Source: Dermacoccus nishinomiyaensis
Lineage (GTDB): Bacteria > Actinomycetota > Actinomycetes > Actinomycetales > Dermatophilaceae
Length of the DNA: 64,000 nt
Assembly (NCBI RefSeq): GCF_900447535.1
Contig: NZ_UFXX01000001.1
Span: 1 to 64,000, forward strand
Direction of reading: 5' to 3'
The notes beneath the pieces are model-generated. The model saw only the letters and a list, made by a program, of their open reading frames with translations, was not told the DNA's origin and ran no database searches. Every line of letters begins with the position of its first letter. The stretch's first letter is position 1. Both the position numbers and the translations under genes were made by a program. Positions 58,796 through 64,000 of the stretch are shown here, one piece after another.

Positions 58796-60045
58796 GAGGC
58801 GCTCCGAATCGTGAGGGCGACGTTGTGGCCGCCGAAGCCGAACGAGTTGTTGAGGGCCGCGATGTCGCCCTCGGGCAGCGTGCGGGCCTCGCTGCGCACG
58901 ACGTCGAGGTCGATGGCGGGGTCGAGGTCGTCGATGTTGATGGCCGCCGGAACGAGGCGGTGGTGCACCGACAGCACCGTGATGACGGCCTCCAGCGCGC
59001 CCGCAGCGCCGAGCAGGTGACCCGTCATCGACTTCGTCGCGGCCACCGCCATGTGGTCGGCGTCGGCGCCGAACGCGGCGCGGATCGCGTTCGCCTCGGC
59101 GACGTCACCGACGGGCGTCGAGGTTGCGTGGGCGTTGATGTGGCAGATGTCGGCGGGCGTCAGACCGGCGGCATCGACGGCCTGACGCATCGCCCGCTTG
59201 GCACCGGCACCCTCGGGTTCGGGCGCGGTGATGTGGTGGGCGTCGGCGGACATGCCGATGCTCGCGAGCTCGGCGTAGATCCGCGTGCCGCGCGCCTTCG
59301 CGTGCTCCTCGGACTCGAGCACGACGACCGCAGCACCCTCGCCCATGACGAAGCCGTCACGGCCAGTGTCGTACGGGCGGGAGGCGGCCTGCGGGTCGTC
59401 GTTGCGCGTCGAGAGGGCCTTCATCGCCGCGAACCCGGCGAACGGCAGCGGGTGCATCGGCGCCTCGGTGCCGCCGGCGATGACGACGTCGGCGCGGCCC
59501 GAGCGGATGATGTCGATCGCGAGACCCATCGCCTCGGCGCCGGAGGCGCACGCGGAGACGGTCGTGTGGGCGCCTGCGCGCGCACCGAACTCGAGCGACA
59601 GGTTGCCCGCAGAGGTGTTGGGCATGAGCATCGGCACCGTCAGCGGGTACACGCGACGCGGGCCCTTCTCGCGCATGACATCCCACTGGTCGAGCAGCGT
59701 CGTCACCCCGCCGATGCCGGTGCCGAACGCGACTGCGAGTCGCTCCGGCTCCACCTCGGGGCTGCCCGCGTCTGCCCACGCCTCGCGCCCTGCGATGAGC
59801 GCGTACTGGGCGCTGCGGTCCATGCGGCGCGTCTCGACCTTCGTCAGCACCTCGGCCGGGTCCTGGGCGATGGACGCGGCGAACGTCACGGGCAGCTCGA
59901 ACTGCTCCAGCCATTCGGCGGGCAGCGCGCGAGCACCGGAACGACCGGCGAGCAGGGCGTCCCACGTCTCGGGTGCGGTGCCGCCGAGCGGGGTCGTCGC
60001 ACCGATGCCGGTGACGACGATGCGGGCGTCGCGGTTCGGGGTCAT
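58792..60045 (-). CDS. fabF: 3-oxoacyl-ACP synthase II
   Basis: 417 residues from the ATG behind AAGGAG. Catalytic C166 (SACASGA), H306 (NAHATST) and H343 with K338 (TKSMTGH). It elongates acyl-ACP with malonyl-ACP in type II fatty-acid synthesis. An upstream in-frame start gives seven more residues but lacks a ribosome site. Confidence 0.95.
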   Translation of the reverse strand: MTPNRDARIVVTGIGATTPLGGTAPETWDALLAGRSGARALPAEWLEQFELPVTFAASIAQDPAEVLTKVETRRMDRSAQYALIAGREAWADAGSPEVEPERLAVAFGTGIGGVTTLLDQWDVMREKGPRRVYPLTVPMLMPNTSAGNLSLEFGARAGAHTTVSACASGAEAMGLAIDIIRSGRADVVIAGGTEAPMHPLPFAGFAAMKALSTRNDDPQAASRPYDTGRDGFVMGEGAAVVVLESEEHAKARGTRIYAELASIGMSADAHHITAPEPEGAGAKRAMRQAVDAAGLTPADICHINAHATSTPVGDVAEANAIRAAFGADADHMAVAATKSMTGHLLGAAGALEAVITVLSVHHRLVPAAINIDDLDPAIDLDVVRSEARTLPEGDIAALNNSFGFGGHNVALTIRSAS

Positions 60046-60081
60046 GCTGGCTCCTTGGTGGGGCACGAAAGAATGGGGTGC

Positions 60082-60122
60082 GACGCGCCGCCCGGGCGGG
60101 CGAGGTGCCGGGGCGGCGCGTC
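60082..60122 (-). other. 12-bp stem hairpin between acpP and fabF
   Basis: GACGCGCCGCCC/GGGCGGCGCGTC with a 17-base loop, 13 bases past the acpP stop. It could reduce read-through or protect the acpP message. Confidence 0.6.
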
Positions 60123-60134
60123 GACGGGGGCCGT

Positions 60135-60383
60135 TCAGGCCTGGGCGTTCTTGATGTAGCTGACGGCGTCGCCGACGGTGACGAGGTTCTTGACCTCTTC
60201 GTCGGGGATGCGGACGCCGAACTTCTCCTCGGCGTTGACGACGATCGTCATCATCGACAGCGAGTCGATGTCGAGGTCGTCGGTGAACGACTTGTCGCTC
60301 TGCACGGAGGCGGCGTCGATGCCGGTCTCCTCGTTGACGATCTCGGCGAGGCCGGCGAGGATCTCCTGCTCGGAAGCAGCCAT
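60135..60383 (-). CDS. acpP: Acyl carrier protein
   Basis: 82 residues. DIDSLS with S41 as the phosphopantetheine site; helices I-IV are clear. Carries growing acyl chains between Fab enzymes. AAGGAGA before the ATG. Confidence 0.96.
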   Translation of the reverse strand: MAASEQEILAGLAEIVNEETGIDAASVQSDKSFTDDLDIDSLSMMTIVVNAEEKFGVRIPDEEVKNLVTVGDAVSYIKNAQA

Positions 60384-60499
60384 GGTGTTTCTCCTTGTCG
60401 TGACGTCGACCGTTCGTCGATCGACTCCGTCTGCGGTTCTTTCCTTGCCCCGGATGGCCCGCCGAGGCGCGGGAGCTGAATGCTGAGTCGCGGTGCGGC

Positions 60500-61483
60500 T
60501 CAGGGGATCTCGACGACCTGCGCCGCGTAGGCGAGGCCCGCGCCGAAACCGATCTGCAGCGCGAGATCGCCGCTCTTGGCCTGCCCCTCGCGCACGAGTC
60601 GTTCGGCGGCGAGCGGCACCGACGCGGCGGACGTGTTGGCCGTGTCGACGATGTCGCGCGCGATGACGACGCGTTCGGGTAGCTTCATCTGCTTGGCCAT
60701 GGCGTCGATGATGCGGACGTTCGCCTGATGCGGGATGAACACGTCGATGTCGTCGACGCTCAGGCCCGCGGCGTCGATGGCGCGCAGCGCGACGGGAGCC
60801 ATGCTCCACACCGCCCAGCGGAAGACGCTCTGACCTTGCATCGTGATCGTCGGGCCGGGCGAGCCGTCCTCGAGCACGTTGGGGCGGATGGCCTCCCACG
60901 CCGCTCCGTCACTGCCCCAGATCGTCGGGCCGATGCCGACGTGGTCGCTCGCGCCGACGATCGCCGCGCCCGCGCCGTCACCGAAGATGAAGGCGGTGCC
61001 GCGGTCGCTCGGATCGAGCACGGACGTCAGGCGCTCGGCGCCGAGGACGAGGACAGTGCTCGCGCTACCGGCCCGCACGAGGTCGGAGGCGACACCGATG
61101 CCGTGGCAGTACCCGGCGCAGGCGGCGGACAGGTCGAACGCGACGGGGGAGTCCAGCCCCAGTCGATCCGCGAGCATCGGCGCAGCGGCGGGCGTGAACA
61201 TGTCGTGCGTGACCGAGCCGAGGATGACGCCGTCGATCGTCGCCGGGTCGACACCGGAGCGTGCGATCGCGTCGCGCGCCGCCGACTCGGCCATGTCGAG
61301 CATCGTCTCGTCGTCGCGCGCGAAATGACGCGTGCGGACACCGGAGCGCTCCTGGATCCACTCGTCGGAGGAGTCGATGGCCTCGACGATCTCGCTGTTC
61401 GGCACGAGCCGCTGCGGGCGGTAACCGCCGAAACCGAGGATGCGGGTGTACTGCGCGCCGGTGCGCTGCGCGAGGGCCTTCAC
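60500..61483 (-). CDS. fabH: 3-oxoacyl-ACP synthase III
   Basis: 327 residues with a GTG start behind AAGGAGG. Catalytic C122 (SAACAGY), H252 (PHQAN) and N283 (ANTSAAS). Starts fatty-acid chains from acyl-CoA, including branched starters in actinobacteria. Overlaps the fabD stop by 4 bases. Confidence 0.95.
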   Translation of the reverse strand: MKALAQRTGAQYTRILGFGGYRPQRLVPNSEIVEAIDSSDEWIQERSGVRTRHFARDDETMLDMAESAARDAIARSGVDPATIDGVILGSVTHDMFTPAAAPMLADRLGLDSPVAFDLSAACAGYCHGIGVASDLVRAGSASTVLVLGAERLTSVLDPSDRGTAFIFGDGAGAAIVGASDHVGIGPTIWGSDGAAWEAIRPNVLEDGSPGPTITMQGQSVFRWAVWSMAPVALRAIDAAGLSVDDIDVFIPHQANVRIIDAMAKQMKLPERVVIARDIVDTANTSAASVPLAAERLVREGQAKSGDLALQIGFGAGLAYAAQVVEIP

Positions 61484-62658
61484 TGCGCCTCCTTCGGATG
61501 AAGACGCACGAGGGGCTGGCCGGGAGAGACAGGGTCGCCCTCACTGACGAGCCACTCGATGATGCGCCCGCCGTGCGGCGCGACGACGTTGTACGCGTCG
61601 CGCGCCGTGACGACCTGTCCGATCGTCTCGCCGGGGGTGATGGTGTCGCCCTCGTCGAGGGGCGCGCGCTCGATCGTCCCCTTGGCCGGCGCGATGACGA
61701 GTCGCCACGCGGGTTCGAGATCGGTGTCGACCTGGCCGTGCTCGCGCACCATGCGGTGCGCCGCGTCGAGGTCGTCGGGGGTCTTGAGCGCCAGGGTCTC
61801 GACACCAGGCAGGGCACGCTTGGCGAGGCCCGTCAGGGTGCCGGCCGGCGGCACCTCGATGAGGCCCGTCACGCCCATCGCCTTGAACGTCTCCATCGTC
61901 AGATCCCAGCGCACCGGGTTGCTCACCTGGCTGACGAGGCGGCGCAGCACCCGCGTGCCGTCGTGGACGACGAGCCCGTCCTTGTTCGACACGAGGGGGA
62001 TGCGAGGGTCGTGCGTCGAGATGGCCCGCGCGAAGACACTGAGCCGCTCCACGGCCGGCGTCATGTGCTCGGTGTGGAAGGCACCCGCGACCTGGAGCGG
62101 GATCACGCGTGCCTTCGCCGGCGGCTCGGCCTTGAGCCGCTCGATCTGCTCGAGGGTGCCGGCCGCGACGATCTGACCGGAACCGTTCATGTTGGCCGGC
62201 GTGAGGCCGAGGGCTTCGAGGTGGCTGACGACGTCCTTCGCCTCGCCGCCGACGACGGCGGCCATGCCGGTCGGCGTGACGGCCGAGGCCTGCGCCATGC
62301 CCGCACCGCGCTCGCGGACGAAGACCATGGCCTGCTCGGCGCTCAGGACGCCGGCCGAGGCCGCGGCAGTGATCTCACCGACGCTGTGGCCGGCGCCGAC
62401 ACCGACGGAACGGAATCCGTCGACGGGGTGGGCGAACAGCGCGAGCATCGAGACGAGGCCGCTCCCGACGATGAGGGGCTGTGCGACGGCGGTGTCCTTG
62501 ATGGTCTCCGCGTCACCCTCGGTGCCGAGGTGGACGAGATCCATCCCGGCGCAGGCCGACAGCCACGCCATGCGGGAGTGAAACTCTGGCAGCTCGAGCC
62601 AAGGGCGGAGGAAACCGGGGGTCTGAGAGCCCTGTCCGGGGCACACGATCGCTAGCAC
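61480..62658 (-). CDS. fabD: Malonyl-CoA:ACP transacylase with C-terminal biotinyl-like domain
   Basis: 392 residues, about 80 longer than usual. Transacylase core 1-290 with GQGSQ (9-13), S92 (GHSVGE), R117 and H195 (AFHTEHM). Residues about 320-388 have a biotinyl/lipoyl-like fold pattern (APAKGTIE...EGDTITPGETIGQV...VVAPHGGRIIEWLVSEGDPV...GQPLVRL). The carrier lysine position (normally MKM) reads RDAYN, so it should not be modified. GTG start, first operon gene. Confidence 0.9.
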   Translation of the reverse strand: MLAIVCPGQGSQTPGFLRPWLELPEFHSRMAWLSACAGMDLVHLGTEGDAETIKDTAVAQPLIVGSGLVSMLALFAHPVDGFRSVGVGAGHSVGEITAAASAGVLSAEQAMVFVRERGAGMAQASAVTPTGMAAVVGGEAKDVVSHLEALGLTPANMNGSGQIVAAGTLEQIERLKAEPPAKARVIPLQVAGAFHTEHMTPAVERLSVFARAISTHDPRIPLVSNKDGLVVHDGTRVLRRLVSQVSNPVRWDLTMETFKAMGVTGLIEVPPAGTLTGLAKRALPGVETLALKTPDDLDAAHRMVREHGQVDTDLEPAWRLVIAPAKGTIERAPLDEGDTITPGETIGQVVTARDAYNVVAPHGGRIIEWLVSEGDPVSPGQPLVRLHPKEAQ

Positions 62659-62717
62659 CCCTCAACCTTGCCCTGGAGGTGGTGGGCGAGGCGACGAGCG
62701 GGCCGACGAACTTCGCC

Positions 62718-62749
62718 GGTGTGATTTGTAGGAAACCTCCAATCACACC
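62718..62749. promoter_or_regulatory. Candidate FasR operator and fabD promoter
   Basis: Perfect 9-bp inverted repeat GGTGTGATT...AATCACACC with a 14-base spacer. On the minus strand a TACAAAT -10-like element overlaps its left arm (62724-62730). It covers the fasR stop codon. Position fits autogenous or operon control by FasR. Confidence 0.6.
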
Positions 62750-63999
62750 TGGCTGGGTTGCTCCCGTGCGGCGCGGGAGGCGTCCGGCCGGGTGCGCGGG
62801 CGGGACCGAGCTGCGTCGAGGTCGGCGTACATGAGGCCCAGTCGGATGGCGAAGGCGTCCTCGGGGCAGGTGAGGTCGTAACCGGTGAGGTCGTGGGTGC
62901 GCCCCAGGCGGTAGCGCACGGTGTTCGCATGGACGAACAACTCGCGCGCCGTGGCCTCCAGCGAGCCGAGACGGATGTAGGCGCGCGCCGTCTCGCGCAT
63001 GACCGAATCGGGCTGGAGCGCGGCCGTCACCCGTGCGGCGAGCGCGCGGCGTGCCTTGTCGTCACCGGAGACGGCGCGTGCGGCGAGCAGGTCGTCGCTG
63101 TGCACCGGGCGGCGGCAGGAGGTGGCCGCCGGCGCGGCGTCGTAGCCGCGCAGCGCGTCCCGTGCAGAGCGGCCCGCCGCATAGAGGTGCGGCACGCGGG
63201 GCCCGCACACGAGGGGGCCGTCGCCGAAGTGGTCGGCGAGCAGTCGCGCCGCGGCGAGCGGGTCGGCGTGCGGGGCGGCCTGAGACGACGTGCTTGCTGC
63301 ATTGCCTGACGATGTGCCGCTGCGTGGCGTCGCGAGGGTGGCCGCGTCGAGCCCGCCGACGACGGCGATCATCCGCCGTCCTTCGACGGAGACGAGGATC
63401 TCGAGCCCGGCATGACGCGCGGCGCGTCGTAGTGGGTCGACGACGCTCGTCTGGCTGCCGAGAGGGCTCGCGCCGACGACGACGGTGACGCCGCGCACCT
63501 CGGCCCAGCCGAGGGCATTGACGCGGGAGCCGAGCGTCTCGTCGGGTTCGCCGCGCACGACGGCGTCGACGACGAGCGACTCGAGGCGTGCATCCCACGC
63601 GCCGCGCGATTCCGCGGCGCGCGCGTAGACGTGGGCGGCGCCGAACGCGACCTCACGGGAGTAGCGCAGGACAGCTTCGCGCACGGCCGCGCGTTCGTCG
63701 GCCCGCGCGAGGGCGGGTGCTTCGTCCTCGACGATCTCGATGACGGTGCGCAGCAGGTCGAGGGTCTGTTCGAGGCTGATACTGCGCGTCAGTTCGCTTG
63801 GTGCGTCGGCGAACACGTCGATGGCGCCGGCGCCTTCGACGTGCGGGTTCTCGAGCCACGACAGGAACGACGTGATGCCGCCGTGCGCGATGACGCCGAT
63901 CCAGCTGCGATCCTCGGCGCTGAGCGCGGCGAACCAGGCGTGGTCGGCTTCGACGCGCGCCGCGGCCGACGTCGCCATCGCCCCGACGCCGCGGCGCAT
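62743..63999 (-). CDS. fasR: Fatty-acid operon regulator FasR (PucR-type HTH)
   Basis: At least 418 residues if it starts at 63999; an ATG at 63978 gives 411, and the true start may be beyond the window. C-terminal HTH LEATARELFVHANTVRYRLGR (about 350-370) is the PucR/CdaR type. Upstream of the fab operon in the same direction, as Streptomyces FasR, an activator of the operon. Middle region has GGDEF-like alpha/beta character. Confidence 0.85.
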   Translation of the reverse strand: MRRGVGAMATSAAARVEADHAWFAALSAEDRSWIGVIAHGGITSFLSWLENPHVEGAGAIDVFADAPSELTRSISLEQTLDLLRTVIEIVEDEAPALARADERAAVREAVLRYSREVAFGAAHVYARAAESRGAWDARLESLVVDAVVRGEPDETLGSRVNALGWAEVRGVTVVVGASPLGSQTSVVDPLRRAARHAGLEILVSVEGRRMIAVVGGLDAATLATPRSGTSSGNAASTSSQAAPHADPLAAARLLADHFGDGPLVCGPRVPHLYAAGRSARDALRGYDAAPAATSCRRPVHSDDLLAARAVSGDDKARRALAARVTAALQPDSVMRETARAYIRLGSLEATARELFVHANTVRYRLGRTHDLTGYDLTCPEDAFAIRLGLMYADLDAARSRPRTRPDASRAAREQPSQV

Positions 64000-64000
64000 C

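Noticed and set aside
58825-60159. A 444-codon rightward frame opposite fabF
   Set aside because: Shadow of fabF, with no recognisable protein pattern.

Overview
High-GC actinobacterial DNA (Actinomycetota; probably Micrococcales, possibly Dermacoccaceae-like, judged only from gene content and order). Positions 14184-55607 hold a 41.4-kb temperate siphovirus-type prophage (called copy B). Positions 1-14183 repeat its last third almost exactly (copy A). Chromosomal genes follow from 55608 to the end.

Prophage layout in copy B. A tyrosine integrase and a small partner gene are read rightward (14326-15704). The late genes are read leftward from about 40.9 kb to 15.9 kb: small orphans, HNH endonuclease, small and large terminase, portal, MuF-like protein, scaffold, capsid, connectors, tail terminator, tail tube, tail chaperones joined by a -1 frameshift, a 1458-residue tape measure with two wall-hydrolase domains, Dit-like protein, a sialidase-like/gp37-like tail protein, further tail proteins and fibre, membrane proteins, two endolysins and a holin. 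A separately transcribed zinc-ribbon/HTH protein (41185-41901), fenced by terminators, separates late from early genes and is a candidate late-gene switch. The leftward early region (42013-52212) carries recombination and replication functions (RusA-like resolvase, SSB, RecT, RecE-type exonuclease, a replication-initiator-like protein beside an iteron-like block, two ParB-like proteins), a WhiB-like regulator and many small Cys-rich proteins. The lysogeny module (52314-55429) has divergent cro and cI genes with palindromic operators, an ImmA-type metalloprotease, an Ltp-type superinfection-exclusion lipoprotein and an unassigned two-gene operon.

Attachment. The phage uses the 5' half of an elongator tRNA-Met(CAU) gene, and the crossover lies at the anticodon loop. 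At 55566-55639 the tRNA is rebuilt with its 5' half and all upstream DNA coming from the phage. The copy A/copy B boundary at 14072-14320 is a complete attP with paired arm-type repeats. This means either two tandem prophages or an assembly that ran from excised circular phage DNA into the integrated copy. Copy A differs from copy B only by about eight small indel sites in its first 540 bases and two homopolymer indels that break genes (about 3736 and 6405). That pattern looks like a low-quality contig start.

Chromosome. After the tRNA come a potassium-channel-like gene, a DUF3145 gene and a strong terminator. Then, leftward from the window end, comes a type II fatty-acid synthase operon: fasR, fabD, fabH, acpP, fabF and an acyl-CoA carboxyltransferase subunit. 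FabD has an unusual C-terminal biotinyl-like domain, and an inverted repeat in the fasR-fabD gap looks like the FasR operator.
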